Source: an uncultured Bacilli bacterium (GTDB lineage Bacteria > Bacillota_I > Bacilli_A > RF39 > UBA660). From it: a stretch of 64,000 bases of DNA. Made by a program: the position numbers and the translations under genes. Each line of letters opens with the position of its first letter. Position 1 is the first letter of the stretch. Where the stretch lies: contig CAKPLY010000001.1 of NCBI GenBank assembly GCA_934167825.1, positions 62,001 through 126,000 on the forward strand. Reading direction: 5' to 3'. The notes under the pieces are model-generated. The model saw nothing but the letters and a program-made list of their open reading frames with translations, was not told the origin of the DNA and made no database searches. Of the stretch, positions 32,317 through 42,612 are shown piece by piece.

Positions 32317-33390
32317 ATGAAGACAGTGGTAATTGGTATGTCTGGTGGGGTTGATTCTTCAGTGGCAGCTTATTTACTTAAACAACAAGGGTACAATGTC
32401 ATTGGACTTTTTATGAGAAATTGGGATAGTGTGATTAATAATGACTTTTTGGGAAATCCTAATTTGGATAATGATATTTGTCCACAGGAAGCAGATTACA
32501 ACGATGCGGTAAGTGTTTGTGAGAAGTTAGGAATCCCTTTACATCGGGTTGATTTTGTAAAGGAGTATTGGGACAATGTATTTACATATTTTTTGGATGA
32601 ACTTAAGAAAGGTAGGACGCCAAATCCTGATGTGATGTGTAATAAGTATATTAAATTTGATGCTTTTTACAAGAAGGCAAAGGAGTTAGGGGCAGATTAT
32701 ATTGCTACTGGACACTATGCTAAGGTTATTGATGGTAAACTTGCTAGAGCGAAAGATGAAAATAAGGATCAGTCATACTTTTTAGCATATGTAAACAAAG
32801 ATATTTTTAAGGATGTACTTTTTCCTATTGGTGATATGGTTAAGAAAGATGTTAGGGAACTTGCAGATAATTTAGGATTAGTTACTGCTAGAAAGAAAGA
32901 TTCTACGGGGATTTGCTTTATTGGAGAGAGAAATTTTACGAAGTTTTTGGAGAATTATTTACCTAATATTCCTGGTAAGATTGTGGATATTGATACTAAT
33001 GAAGTTTTGGGAGAACATATTGGTCTTATGTATTATACGCTTGGACAAAGAAAAGGACTACATCTTGGTGGTAATGAGGAGAAACATTATGTTGCAAGGA
33101 AGGATTTAGATAATAATATTTTATATGTTGCTACGGGAGAGAATCCTAATTTGTATACTAATGAGGCGATTATTGAGGATTTTAATAGTTTGACAGATGA
33201 GAAGATTAGTAATTGTACATGCAAGTTTAGATATCGTCAAAAGGATATTGATTGTCATGTTGAATATTTAGATGATAAAACACTTAAGTTAATATATGAT
33301 AATGTAAAATCTGTGACTCCAGGACAATTTTGTGTGTTGTATGATGGAGAAATTTGCTTAGGTGGAGGAATTATCAAGGAAGCACATTAG
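32317..33390 (+). CDS. mnmA: tRNA-specific 2-thiouridylase MnmA
   Basis: 357 aa. It thiolates U34 of tRNA Lys, Glu and Gln. PP-loop GMSGGVDSSVAAYLL near the start; catalytic Cys108 in NPDVMCNKYIKF and Cys200 in STGICFIGERNF. The domains YTLGQRKGLHLGG and FRYRQKDIDCHV follow. ATG 32317 has GAGGAGG upstream; the ORF start at 32299 lies within the ribosome binding site region. Confidence 0.96.
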   Translation: MKTVVIGMSGGVDSSVAAYLLKQQGYNVIGLFMRNWDSVINNDFLGNPNLDNDICPQEADYNDAVSVCEKLGIPLHRVDFVKEYWDNVFTYFLDELKKGRTPNPDVMCNKYIKFDAFYKKAKELGADYIATGHYAKVIDGKLARAKDENKDQSYFLAYVNKDIFKDVLFPIGDMVKKDVRELADNLGLVTARKKDSTGICFIGERNFTKFLENYLPNIPGKIVDIDTNEVLGEHIGLMYYTLGQRKGLHLGGNEEKHYVARKDLDNNILYVATGENPNLYTNEAIIEDFNSLTDEKISNCTCKFRYRQKDIDCHVEYLDDKTLKLIYDNVKSVTPGQFCVLYDGEICLGGGIIKEAH

Positions 33391-33611
33391 TAATATACTT
33401 AAGTAATATAATATTGTATATAGTAATGAAAAAGATGATGTTATTTAATGTAATTATAGTAATGGATAAATTATAATTATAAATTATATATTATTAAGAA
33501 TTATAATATTAAATGAGTAATTAATAGATAAATATAATGCTACCGGTTGTAATAAAAAATTATAATTACAAGATGTTATATTTTCAATAAAAATAATTAA
33601 TGAAAATGAGA

Positions 33612-33647
33612 ATAGACATAATATTAAGTATGCTCTATTTTTTTCTT
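33612..33647 (+). terminator. Terminator in the mnmA-HTH gap
   Basis: AATAGACATA pairs with TATG-C-TCTATT (one bulge), followed by seven Ts. The rest of 33391-33686 shows no gene. Confidence 0.6.
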
Positions 33648-33686
33648 TGTTTTTGCTTTACATTTTTCTTAAATATTACAAAATAC

Positions 33687-33715
33687 TTGACATTTAAGTG
33701 TAAAACAAGTAAAAT
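33687..33715 (+). promoter_or_regulatory. Promoter of the HTH gene at 33759
   Basis: TTGACA (33687-33692), a 17-base spacer, TAAAAT (33710-33715). Confidence 0.7.
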
Positions 33716-33758
33716 AGAATTATAAGTAGATGTAGTGGGGAAGGGAGCATTTTTAACA

Positions 33759-34538
33759 ATGAACATAGTAGAAAAGGTAAATTTAATTTTGAAGGAAGCA
33801 AATGTGTCTAAGGTTAATTTAGCAAAGTATCTTGGTGTTTCAAGACAAATGGTATATAACTATCTTGATGGTGATGATTTATCAAAATTACCGAATGATA
33901 AATGCCAGTTGCTACTTAAACTATTAGATGTTAAATCTGTTAAGGATATTGATAGTATTGTTGTAGATGATGAATATATACAAAATGTGGGAAGTAAAAT
34001 TTTTACTGCGAAAAAGCCTGCTGTAAAGAAGAATGAGATGATTGAGTTATCTGGTTTAAGGAGAGATGAACAAATATTAATTAGTGATATTGTATTCTTG
34101 ATTAAAGAAATGTTTAACGAAGATAAAACAAAGTCATGTTATGATACTATTTTGTATTTTTATCATTTCTTACAAGCAATGTCTAGTGCTAAAGAGTTAA
34201 AGTATATGTTAGGTTATGTGTCAAAAGCAGCTGGATTTACTAAGCCTACAACTTATGCTTTTGATGAGGATAAGCAATTCGTTTTTGAAAGTATAATGTA
34301 TTCTGCGATGACACTTTATGCAAATGGTGGAGCATCTAAGACTAAGTTAGCAGAATCTCATAAACGTTGGGAAGCAGAATTAGATAGAAAAAATGAAGAA
34401 AAATTAAGTAGAACACAAGAGTTAAATACTGCTAAAGTTCTTGCGTTAAAGGAACTAGGATATACTGAAATTAACGAAAAGAATGCTAGTGAAGTATTTG
34501 ATAAGATTGCTGAAATTCAAGCAAGAAAAATTAGTTAA
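33759..34538 (+). CDS. HTH-type DNA-binding protein
   Basis: 259 aa. The N-terminal helix-turn-helix is VNLILKEANVSKVNLAKYLG followed by VSRQMVYNYLDG. The remaining ~190 residues are helical with no enzyme motif, ending in a charged helix (KRWEAELDRKNEEKLSRTQEL). ATG 33759 follows AAGGGAG; an upstream GTG (33735) is in frame but lacks a ribosome binding site. Monocistronic with a strong promoter. Targets unknown. Confidence 0.82.
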   Translation: MNIVEKVNLILKEANVSKVNLAKYLGVSRQMVYNYLDGDDLSKLPNDKCQLLLKLLDVKSVKDIDSIVVDDEYIQNVGSKIFTAKKPAVKKNEMIELSGLRRDEQILISDIVFLIKEMFNEDKTKSCYDTILYFYHFLQAMSSAKELKYMLGYVSKAAGFTKPTTYAFDEDKQFVFESIMYSAMTLYANGGASKTKLAESHKRWEAELDRKNEEKLSRTQELNTAKVLALKELGYTEINEKNASEVFDKIAEIQARKIS

Positions 34539-35461
34539 TAAATAATTAGGTCCCCTACTTTGAATTTATGATAGGGTGTAGTAGTTGATTTATAGAAGAT
34601 AAAAATTATATAAATTGATATAAAAAGTTATAATTCGAGTAATTTTTGGTTATAACTTTTTTGATATATTTAGGTGCATTTAATTATTTATATTGTTTAA
34701 ATGAAGTTAACTATATTATGTTTATTTTAATTAATTTTTTATTATCTTTATTTTTAATTTTATATTAATTTAGTTATTTAATGAAAATGTGAGTTATAAT
34801 TATGATATGAGTTATAATTATGATTTGAAATTTAAATCGAGGTGAATAAGTATCAATGTTATTAAAATTCGATTCAAATTTGAATTAAGATTTATTTTAA
34901 TTATTTTTATAAATTTGATTTGAGATTGATAATTATACATCTTATGATGGTTCGATTTAAATTTGAATATTGTATATTTTAATTTTAGATGTATAATTAT
35001 GCGTTTTTCAATAACTTGATTTAAATTTGAGAGATATAAAAGTTTATTTTTTCATAATACTTCCCCTATTGTAAATTCAGTAAATGAATAGGGGAGTAAT
35101 AATTCTAAAAAATAAATATGCTTAAATTTCATTCGAGAATAGATTAGACGTATGATTATCAATCTTGATTTAAAATTTTGCAAGTTTTATTTTAACAAAT
35201 AATAAAAAATAAAATTTTTAAAGTTGTTAAATGATTAAAATATAAAAATAAAAATGTTATTATTAAAAAGATTAAATAATATTAAGGATATATAATCCTG
35301 AATAATAACTAATAATAACGTATAATTAATTGTCTTTTATTTTTAAATATCTCATTTCGTATAATTAATATTATGTTAAGTTCTATACAAAAAGAGAAAA
35401 GAAGGATAGTATAAGATATATAATTTTGGTCATACTATTATTAGAAAACAAGGAGGAAAAT
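34539..35461. repeat. Repeat-rich gene-free region
   Basis: Contains a terminator (AGTTATAA/TTATAACT, 34626-34657). It has a 17-18-base tandem duplication of GAGTTATAATTATGAT near 34790-34825, and a motif close to TCGATTTAAATTTGAA in both orientations near 34826, 34869, 34950, 35018 and 35166. A 14-bp inverted repeat ATAATTATACATCT / AGATGTATAATTAT (34930 and 34986) is also present. Two hairpins with TCCCCTA arms lie near 34551 and 35063, the second with ACTTCCCCTATT / AATAGGGGAGT. No ORF is supportable. It could be a decayed mobile element or a repeat-type regulatory cluster. Confidence 0.55.
34623..34662 (+). terminator. Terminator after the HTH gene
   Basis: AGTTATAA (34626-34633) pairs with TTATAACT (34650-34657), followed by six Ts. 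Confidence 0.75.
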
Positions 35462-35626
35462 ATGAAGAAACAAACGATTAAATGTAATGTAGAGAACTGT
35501 AAGTTTAATGATAAAGATAAATGTCTTTGTTGCTTAGATGAAATTAATGTTACATGCCAATGCGGTCAAGATGAATGTTCGTGTAAAAAAGATACAAATT
35601 GTGCAAGTTATGAAGAAAGAAAGTAA
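35462..35626 (+). CDS. DUF1540 cysteine-rich small protein
   Basis: 54 aa with nine cysteines. The DUF1540 pattern is KCNVENCKFNDKDKCLCCLDEINV, with a second Cys cluster CQCGQDECSC. Probably metal-binding; the family is common in spore-forming Bacillota but its function is unknown. ATG 35462 follows AAGGAGG; the longer frame from 35426 has no ribosome binding site. A converging terminator-like dyad follows before the mutase gene. Confidence 0.85.
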   Translation: MKKQTIKCNVENCKFNDKDKCLCCLDEINVTCQCGQDECSCKKDTNCASYEERK

Positions 35627-35631
35627 AGTAA

Positions 35632-37008
35632 CTATCTACTCTCTTTCTTTTTTATTATTTTTTCTAGTAAGTTATTGAATTCATCGCTTATTTCTTTTAA
35701 TCTTGTTTTAGTTTTTGCTTCATATCTCATTGTGATGTTTGGACCGGTGTTCGATGCTCTAACTAATGCACTTCCATCTTCAAACTTAGCTTTTACGCCA
35801 TCTATTGTAAGAATGTTGTATCCCCTACTCTTGCAATACTCTTCTATTTCGCTTACTACATCGAATTTTATTTCGTCATCTACTTGAACTTTTAATTCTT
35901 TTGTTGAATAGTATTTATTGATGCCATTTAGTAATTCACTTAAATTTTCTTTTGTGTGTGATAATCTTTCTATTAGTCTAATTCCTGCATATATTCCATC
36001 ATCATATCCTGGGAATTTATCTCTATAATATATGTGTCCAGATAGTTCGCCTCCTAAAGGATAGTTGTTGTCATTACTTATTTTTCTAGTGTATGAGTTA
36101 CCAGTTCTTGTTTCTACTGGTTTTACACCTAGTTTAAGTAGTTCATCATATAATGCTTTACTACATTTTACATCAAAGAATCCTTCTTTTTTTTCTACTT
36201 TGTCAACTAGATATCTCCACATGATTATTAGGTATTTATCTATGTCAATCATGTTTCCTTTTTCATCTACTACTCCAACTCTATCGCCATCTCCATCAAA
36301 TGCTATACCTAAGTCTGCTTTGTTTTTTAGTACTGTTTTCTTTAGATCTTCTAAGTTTTTTTCTACTGAAGGGTCTGGGTGATGATTAGGAAAGTTTCCG
36401 TCACTTATGTTGTATAGTGGTATCTTATTTATATTTAATTTATCAAATATTGTATCTGCTATTATGCTTGTTGTACCATTACCACAATCATATACTACTT
36501 TTACTTTTCTTTTTCCAAAATTTAATTTTTCTATTATTAATTTGATGTAATCTTCGGTAATATTCTTATTTATTATTTTTCCTTTGCCATCTACAAAGTT
36601 ATTCTTTTCTATTATTTCATATAGTTTTCTTACTTCGTCTCCAAAAGCATTATGTATGCCATTATATGAGAACTTAAAACCATTGTATTCTTTAGGATTA
36701 TGACTTGCTGTAATCATCATGCTACAGTTTACATCATAGAAGTTTGCTGCAAAATAACACATTGGAGTAGTTACTAATCCTAATCTATATACAGTTATAC
36801 CACTCTCTACTAGTCCTTTAAGTAAGTTTTCTTCAATTACTGGTGAACTTAGCCTGTTATCGTATCCTAGAACTGTTTTACTTAATCCAAAATCTTTCAT
36901 TCTTGAAGCAAATGCTCTTCCAATTAAGTATGATACTTCCTCGTTAATATCTTCATTGTATATTCCTCTTATATCATATTCTCTAAACATTAATTTATTT
37001 ACTTTCAT
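35632..37008 (-). CDS. Phosphomannomutase/phosphoglucomutase
   Basis: 458 aa alpha-D-phosphohexomutase. The active-site phosphoserine loop is MMITASHNPKEYNGFKFS, the metal loop is FDGDGDRVGVVDEKG, the sugar loop GGELSGHIYYRD, and the C-terminal phosphate loop is RASNTGPNITMRYEA. Length and motifs fit the ManB/AlgC branch, which interconverts hexose 1- and 6-phosphates for envelope polysaccharide. GlmM would read RxSGTEPxxR in the last loop, so this is not GlmM. Ribosome binding site AAGGAAG on the minus strand. Confidence 0.93.
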   Translation of the reverse strand: MKVNKLMFREYDIRGIYNEDINEEVSYLIGRAFASRMKDFGLSKTVLGYDNRLSSPVIEENLLKGLVESGITVYRLGLVTTPMCYFAANFYDVNCSMMITASHNPKEYNGFKFSYNGIHNAFGDEVRKLYEIIEKNNFVDGKGKIINKNITEDYIKLIIEKLNFGKRKVKVVYDCGNGTTSIIADTIFDKLNINKIPLYNISDGNFPNHHPDPSVEKNLEDLKKTVLKNKADLGIAFDGDGDRVGVVDEKGNMIDIDKYLIIMWRYLVDKVEKKEGFFDVKCSKALYDELLKLGVKPVETRTGNSYTRKISNDNNYPLGGELSGHIYYRDKFPGYDDGIYAGIRLIERLSHTKENLSELLNGINKYYSTKELKVQVDDEIKFDVVSEIEEYCKSRGYNILTIDGVKAKFEDGSALVRASNTGPNITMRYEAKTKTRLKEISDEFNNLLEKIIKKKESR

Positions 37009-37244
37009 ATTATCTTCCTTCCTTTTTTATATTTCTTATTTTATTTATATTTGTTACATTAGTATATATTTATATTTAATAATACTATATTTTATTTAGT
37101 TTTTTATCTTTGTTATTAATATCGATTATTTTATTCTCATTACAATCATATTTAAACCGAGTCTCAATTACATAAGTGATTATATATCTCAAATTAAATT
37201 TTAAAGACTATTTTTTTAAATTATATTCTATATTTTGTTTTGAC

Positions 37245-38165
37245 TTAACTTCTTGGGTGGTATATATTATAGTTTTCCCTTAAAATTTCATTATTTACAT
37301 GGGTATAGATATTTGTTGTAACTATATTTTCGTGTCCTAGCATTAACTGTATGCTTTTTAAATCTGCACCATTATTAAGCAAGTGTGTTGCGAATGAGTG
37401 TCTTAATGTATGTGGAGTAACATTTTTAGTTATTTTAGCACTTTCACAAATGTTTTTTAATATATATGTAAAACCATGTCTAGTTATTTTTTTTCCATGA
37501 TTATTTAGAAATAGATTGTCACAGATGTATCCTTTTTTTAGGACATCTCTATAGTTATCAAGATAGATAGAGAGATATTTTTTACTTACGCTTCCAAAAG
37601 GGACAATTCTTGTTTTGTTACCTTTTCCATTACATCTTATGTAGTTTTCTTCCATATTTAGATTGTCAAATGTCAAGTTTACTAATTCACTCACTCTTAG
37701 TCCTGTAGCATACATTAATTCTAGCATTGCTTTATTTCTATAGTCATATGGGGTTTTAAGCTCTATATTTAATAATTGTTCTACTTCATAGATAGATAAT
37801 ACGTTTGGTAATTTCTTATAGAATTTTGGAGCATCTACTTCGCAAGACACGTTATGTATACTATATTCTTTTTCTAAAAAGTGATGAAATTTTTTGATAG
37901 AACTTACTTTTCTTACTACTGAATATACACTGTAACCATTGCTATCTAAATCTTTTAAGTATGAAATAATGTCTTCTTTAGTGATACTAGATAAGTCGTA
38001 TATTTTGTTTGATTCTAAAAACTTTATGTACTTATATATATCATAAATGTATGATGTGCAGGTTGTGTTTTCTTCCAAGTATTCGTTTTTTAGTATCATA
38101 TATTTGAAGTTACTTAATATTTTTTTGTTTTCGTTACTTATTTTTAATTTTTCTATATCAATCAT
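37245..38165 (-). CDS. Tyrosine recombinase XerC/XerD
   Basis: 306 aa. A SAM-like N-terminal core-binding domain is followed by the catalytic domain with Arg in ATGLRVSELVNL, Lys in GKGNKTRIVPF, HTLRHSFATHLL, the His of LMLGHENIVTT and Tyr in NIYTHV. This is the full RKHRHY set of an active recombinase. Probably the chromosomal dimer resolution enzyme, although XerC versus XerD cannot be decided. No phage or integron genes are adjacent. Confidence 0.92.
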   Translation of the reverse strand: MIDIEKLKISNENKKILSNFKYMILKNEYLEENTTCTSYIYDIYKYIKFLESNKIYDLSSITKEDIISYLKDLDSNGYSVYSVVRKVSSIKKFHHFLEKEYSIHNVSCEVDAPKFYKKLPNVLSIYEVEQLLNIELKTPYDYRNKAMLELMYATGLRVSELVNLTFDNLNMEENYIRCNGKGNKTRIVPFGSVSKKYLSIYLDNYRDVLKKGYICDNLFLNNHGKKITRHGFTYILKNICESAKITKNVTPHTLRHSFATHLLNNGADLKSIQLMLGHENIVTTNIYTHVNNEILRENYNIYHPRS

Positions 38166-38285
38166 ATTATCACTAAATTAATTATAGCAAAATACTGATT
38201 ATTTTTCTACTTATTTGACATTATTTAGACATTATTTTTAGTATATGTAAACATCAAAAACTTAGGGTATAATATAAAGAATTAA

Positions 38286-38314
38286 TTTACTATTAGTTGA
38301 TTTTATAGTACAAT
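38286..38314 (+). promoter_or_regulatory. rarA promoter
   Basis: TTTACT (38286-38291), a 17-base spacer, TACAAT (38309-38314). Confidence 0.55.
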
Positions 38315-38331
38315 ATAAATATGGTGATGTT

Positions 38332-39537
38332 ATGGAAGAGTTATTAGCAATAAAATTAAGGCCAAATAATATAAGTGAAGTTGTTGGACAAAAGCATCTT
38401 CTTGGAAAGAATAAGATTTTATATAATTTGGTTAAGAACAAGAAAATATTTTCTATGATATTATATGGTAGTCCTGGAATTGGAAAGACTAGTATTGCTC
38501 TTGCGATGGTTAAGGAGTTAGGACTAAGATATAGAATGCTTAATGCTGTAATTAATAATAAGAAGGATTTTGATGTTGTTATTGAGGAAGCAAAGATGTA
38601 TAATGGTATGGTTGTTTTAGTTGATGAAATACATAGGATGAATAAGGATAAACAAGATTTATTGTTACCTTATTTGGAGAGTGGTATTATTATTCTTATT
38701 GGTATGACTACTTCAAATCCATATCATTCAATTAATCCTGCAATAAGAAGTAGATGCCAGTTATTTGAGTTATTACCTTTAATGGAAGAAGACATTAAAG
38801 ATGCAATTAAGAGTGCGGTAGAAAGAAATGTTTTAAAGGATATTAAGATTGATGATGAAGCAATTGACTATATATCTAAAGTAAGTGGTAAGGATTTAAG
38901 AAGTGCATATAATTTACTTGAAGTTTCTTATTATAGTACTAGTGATGGTGTTATTAATTTAGATATACTAAAGAATATTAATGGTAAGGCAAAAATGTTT
39001 TTTGATAAGAATGAAGATGGGTATTATGATGTTATTAGTGCGTTTCAAAAATCTATTCGTGGAAGTGATGTTAATGCTAGTTTACACTATCTAGCTAGAC
39101 TTGTTGAGGCAGATGATTTAGATATTATTTTAAGAAGGCTTGCGGTTATAGTTTATGAAGATATTGGGCTTGCTAATCCTGTGATGGGTCCTAAGGTTAT
39201 GGCTGCAATTGAATCTGCTAAGATGCTTGGGTTACCTGAAGCTAGGATACCTTTAGCAGAGGTTGTTATTGAGCTTGCGCTTTCTCCAAAAAGTAATTCT
39301 GCGGAGATGGCAATTGATTTAGCACTTAATGAACTTAGGAGTAAGAATGTTGGTAATGTTCCAAAGCATTTACATAATGGTAATCCTGCTTATTTGTATC
39401 CACATAGTTATAAAAATGATTATGTTCGTCAACAATATTTGCCTGATAATATAAAGGATAGTGTTTATTATCATCCAAAAAGTAATAAGAATGAGGCTAT
39501 ACTTAAGGATATTATGGAGAAGTTAAGTAAGTTGTAA
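38332..39537 (+). CDS. rarA: Replication-associated recombination protein A (RarA/MgsA)
   Basis: 401 aa AAA+ ATPase of the RarA/WRNIP1 family acting at stalled replication forks. It starts with LLAIKLRPNNISEVVGQKHLLG; Walker A is YGSPGIGKTSIA, Walker B VVLVDEIHRM, sensor 1 GMTTSNPYHSINPAIRSRC. The C-terminal tetramerisation part has FQKSIRGSDVNASLHYLARL and NAELRSKNV-like LNELRSKNVGNVPKHL. Confidence 0.96.
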   Translation: MEELLAIKLRPNNISEVVGQKHLLGKNKILYNLVKNKKIFSMILYGSPGIGKTSIALAMVKELGLRYRMLNAVINNKKDFDVVIEEAKMYNGMVVLVDEIHRMNKDKQDLLLPYLESGIIILIGMTTSNPYHSINPAIRSRCQLFELLPLMEEDIKDAIKSAVERNVLKDIKIDDEAIDYISKVSGKDLRSAYNLLEVSYYSTSDGVINLDILKNINGKAKMFFDKNEDGYYDVISAFQKSIRGSDVNASLHYLARLVEADDLDIILRRLAVIVYEDIGLANPVMGPKVMAAIESAKMLGLPEARIPLAEVVIELALSPKSNSAEMAIDLALNELRSKNVGNVPKHLHNGNPAYLYPHSYKNDYVRQQYLPDNIKDSVYYHPKSNKNEAILKDIMEKLSKL

Positions 39538-39728
39538 ATGAGAATTATTAAATATCGTGTATAGTATAATATAATTTTATATAATGCAATAATGTATGTG
39601 TAAGGGTAATAATAAAAAAGTATTATGATGAAAAATACAATATAGTTTTAACACAAATTATTATGTGATTCTTATGTGAGACTATTATTATATTTTAAAT
39701 ATGAAAAAAATAAGTAAATTAGATTTTG

Positions 39729-40406
39729 TTACTTATTTTTTATTATGTCATTTATTACGTAGCTGGCACAAAGTAATCCTGAAATTGGTGGGACAAAAGA
39801 TATTGAACTAATTGTTCCTTCAACTTTTTTTGGACTTTCTGTTGAGGATACTACCATTACTTTACCTTTTATTTTGTTATCTATTACAAATTTTCTTATT
39901 TTTTTTGCAAGTGGGTCGTAACTTGTTTTTCTAATATCTGTAATTTTTAATAGTTCTGGGTTTAGTTTATTTCCTGTTCCCATTGAACTTATTAGTTTTA
40001 TATTTCTTTTTTTGCATTCTATAATTAGTTTTTGTTTTACTTTTAACGTGTCACATGCATCAATTATATAAGTTGGATTAAAGTTAAATATTTCATTAAG
40101 GTTTTCTTCATCAAGTTTTTTGCATAGTGTTATGACGTTACAATTAGGGTTTATACTGTTTATTCTTTCTTTTACTACATCTACTTTGTTTTTACCAATG
40201 TTATTTTGTGTTGCAATTATTTGTCTATTTAGATTAGTAATGTCTATTGTATCATAGTCTATTATCATTATATTTGTGATACTTGCGCGTACTAGTGCTT
40301 CGATGGCATAACCACCTACTCCACCTGCACCTACTACTATTACTTTTTCTTTATTTATTTTTTCTAAGTTATTTATTCCAATAAGTTTTATTTCTCTTTC
40401 AAACAT
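39729..40406 (-). CDS. tcdA: tRNA threonylcarbamoyladenosine dehydratase TcdA (ThiF/E1-like)
   Basis: 225 aa. E1-like nucleotide-binding fold: VIVVGAGGVGGYAIEALVRA, LIDYDTIDITNLNRQIIAT-like IIDYDTIDITNLNRQI, the Arg finger and YIIDACDTLKVK. It cyclises t6A37 of tRNA to ct6A in an ATP-dependent step. I used ATG 40406, giving MFEREIKLIG, which matches family N-termini; an in-frame TTG at 40424 is an alternative. Confidence 0.9.
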   Translation of the reverse strand: MFEREIKLIGINNLEKINKEKVIVVGAGGVGGYAIEALVRASITNIMIIDYDTIDITNLNRQIIATQNNIGKNKVDVVKERINSINPNCNVITLCKKLDEENLNEIFNFNPTYIIDACDTLKVKQKLIIECKKRNIKLISSMGTGNKLNPELLKITDIRKTSYDPLAKKIRKFVIDNKIKGKVMVVSSTESPKKVEGTISSISFVPPISGLLCASYVINDIIKNK

Positions 40407-40862
40407 ATAATCACGTATAATCAATCTTTGTTTTAGTTAACTTTTTTTATTTAGCTTTTTTAATTAATTTTGTTTAATTGATTTTCCTTTCTTTGTAATA
40501 TTAGTGTATCACATATGGGAGTAATTGTAAAATGGTATTTGATAGATTTTATGTGATTTTTTTATTTGAAATTTTTTATATAATAGGAATATGAAGATAG
40601 TTTGATACTATTTTATTACATGATAAAAAATGAAACAATAAAGTTAAATTTTATAATATATTATAGGTTTAATAATATATTTAATTATTTATTTCTAGAA
40701 GCATAAAATGAAAACTATAAATTTTTTTAAGATCTATAGTTTGTTTATATTTCATTATATTGTTATTACTTTATTTTACTCTTTACCTAACTTATTATTT
40801 TTAGTTGCTATTTTACTAATATTGTTAGTTTTAAGCAAATTATATATTTAATTAAAATATAT
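40407..40862. other. Gene-free stretch between tcdA and aspS
   Basis: No ORF. On the minus strand AACTATA and TATAGTT arms (40713-40741) form a likely aspS terminator, followed by TTCATTTTAT. Nothing else is recognisable. Confidence 0.5.
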
Positions 40863-42599
40863 TTAATCTCTTATTTTTATATGTGTTTCTTGTAGTTGTT
40901 TTTCAAATACTTCGTTAGGACATCCCATCATTGCATCTGCACCATTTGCTCCAAGTGGGAAGGCAACCATTTCTCTTATGTTTTCTTCGTCTTTCAAAAG
41001 CATAAGTATTCTATCTATTCCAGGAGCCATTCCTGCATGTGGTGGGGCACCATAATTGAAGGCTGTATATAGTGATGGGAATTTTGATTTAACTACTTCT
41101 TCATCATAGCCTACTATTTCGAAAGCACGTTTTAATATTTCTGGACTATGATTTCTAACACCACCACTTGCCATTTCGTAACCGTTACATACAAAGTCAT
41201 ATTGATATGCTTTAATACTAAATGGTTCCATATTGTTTAGTGCATCCATTCCTCCTTGAGGCATACTAAATGGATTGTGGGCAAACTCTATTTCACCATT
41301 ATCTCCTTCTTCATAGAATGGGAAATCATTTATTATACAAAATTCATATTTGTTTTTGTCTATTAAGTCTAGTTCATTACCTAGTTTAATTCTAAAGTTT
41401 CCGGCATATTTTGCACATTTTTTCTTATCTGCGATTATGAATACTACGTTACCATTAGTTAGATTTAGTTTTTCAATTAGTGACTTTCTTTCTTCATTGC
41501 TTAGGAATTTGTCTATTGTACTTTTGAATGTTAGATCTTCATTTACTTTGATATAGGCAAGTCCTACTGCACCAAGAGATTTTACATATTCTTCCATTGA
41601 TTTATACCACGAATTAGATTTTTCTATTTTATCTACTTTAATTGCACGTACTGTTGTGTCTTTGAATGCCATGAAGTTTGTATCTTTAAAAATATCAGTA
41701 AGATCTGTTATGATTAGTGGATTTCTTAAGTCTGGTTTATCTGATCCGTACATTAACATTGCGTCATTATAGGCAATTCTTCTAAAAGGGCGTGGTGATA
41801 TTTCTTTGTTACCAAATTTTTCAAATGTAGAATAGAATACTTCCTCCCCTACTTTGTATACGTCTTCTGCAGTGGCAAAACTCATTTCAAAGTCAAGTTG
41901 GTAGAATTCTCCATATAGCCTATCACTTCTTGGGTCTTCATCTCTAAAGCATGGTGCTATTTGAAAATATCTATCAAATCCTCCAACCATAAGCAATTGT
42001 TTAAAAATTTGAGGTGCTTGAGGTAGTGCGTAGAATTTTCCTTTAAATTTTCTTGATGGTATTATAAAGTCTCTTGCTCCTTCGGGGCTTGATGCAGTTA
42101 TAATTGGAGTTTGTACTTCTAGGAAATTCATAGATTTCATTGTATTTCTTATGTGGTCAATTACTTTGCTTCTAAAAACAATATTATCATGTACACTAGG
42201 ATTTCTTAAGTCTAAGTATCTGTATTTAAGTCTTGTGTCTTCGAACGATTCTTTAGATTTGTTTATTTCAAATGGTAGTACGTTTGTGCATGCTCCAAGA
42301 ACTTCGATAGTGTTTATTTCAACTTCTATTTCTCCGGTTTTCATATTTTGATTAACCATATCAGGTGTTCTTGCTTTAACTATACCTGTTACGGTAACTG
42401 TTGATTCTTTATTTATGTTTTCTTTTATTGTACTATCATTACTGATTAGTTGCACTATTCCTGTTTCGTCTCTTAATACTATAAATACTAAACTTCCTAA
42501 GTTTCTTATTGAACTTACCCATCCTGCAAGTCTTATTTCTTTTCCTACGTATTCTTTTGTAACTTCACCACAGTAAACATTTCTGTAAATATTATTCAT
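40863..42599 (-). CDS. aspS: Aspartyl-tRNA synthetase
   Basis: 578 aa class II synthetase of bacterial type. N-terminal OB-fold anticodon domain (VRLAGWVSSIRNLGS-like IRLAGWVSSIRNLG), motif 2 FRDEDPRSDRLYGEFYQLDFEMSF, the GAD insertion domain, and motif 3 GAPPHAGMAPGIDRILML. A normal length. I used ATG 42599 because AAGGAAGG gives correct spacing to it; ATG 42608 overlaps the ribosome binding site. Regulated by the upstream T-box. Confidence 0.97.
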   Translation of the reverse strand: MNNIYRNVYCGEVTKEYVGKEIRLAGWVSSIRNLGSLVFIVLRDETGIVQLISNDSTIKENINKESTVTVTGIVKARTPDMVNQNMKTGEIEVEINTIEVLGACTNVLPFEINKSKESFEDTRLKYRYLDLRNPSVHDNIVFRSKVIDHIRNTMKSMNFLEVQTPIITASSPEGARDFIIPSRKFKGKFYALPQAPQIFKQLLMVGGFDRYFQIAPCFRDEDPRSDRLYGEFYQLDFEMSFATAEDVYKVGEEVFYSTFEKFGNKEISPRPFRRIAYNDAMLMYGSDKPDLRNPLIITDLTDIFKDTNFMAFKDTTVRAIKVDKIEKSNSWYKSMEEYVKSLGAVGLAYIKVNEDLTFKSTIDKFLSNEERKSLIEKLNLTNGNVVFIIADKKKCAKYAGNFRIKLGNELDLIDKNKYEFCIINDFPFYEEGDNGEIEFAHNPFSMPQGGMDALNNMEPFSIKAYQYDFVCNGYEMASGGVRNHSPEILKRAFEIVGYDEEVVKSKFPSLYTAFNYGAPPHAGMAPGIDRILMLLKDEENIREMVAFPLGANGADAMMGCPNEVFEKQLQETHIKIRD

Positions 42600-42612
42600 T
42601 ATTATCATTCCT

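Noticed and set aside
37245..38165. Integrase marking a mobile element
   Set aside because: The recombinase has housekeeping XerC/D features and no attachment sites, tRNA or phage genes nearby.
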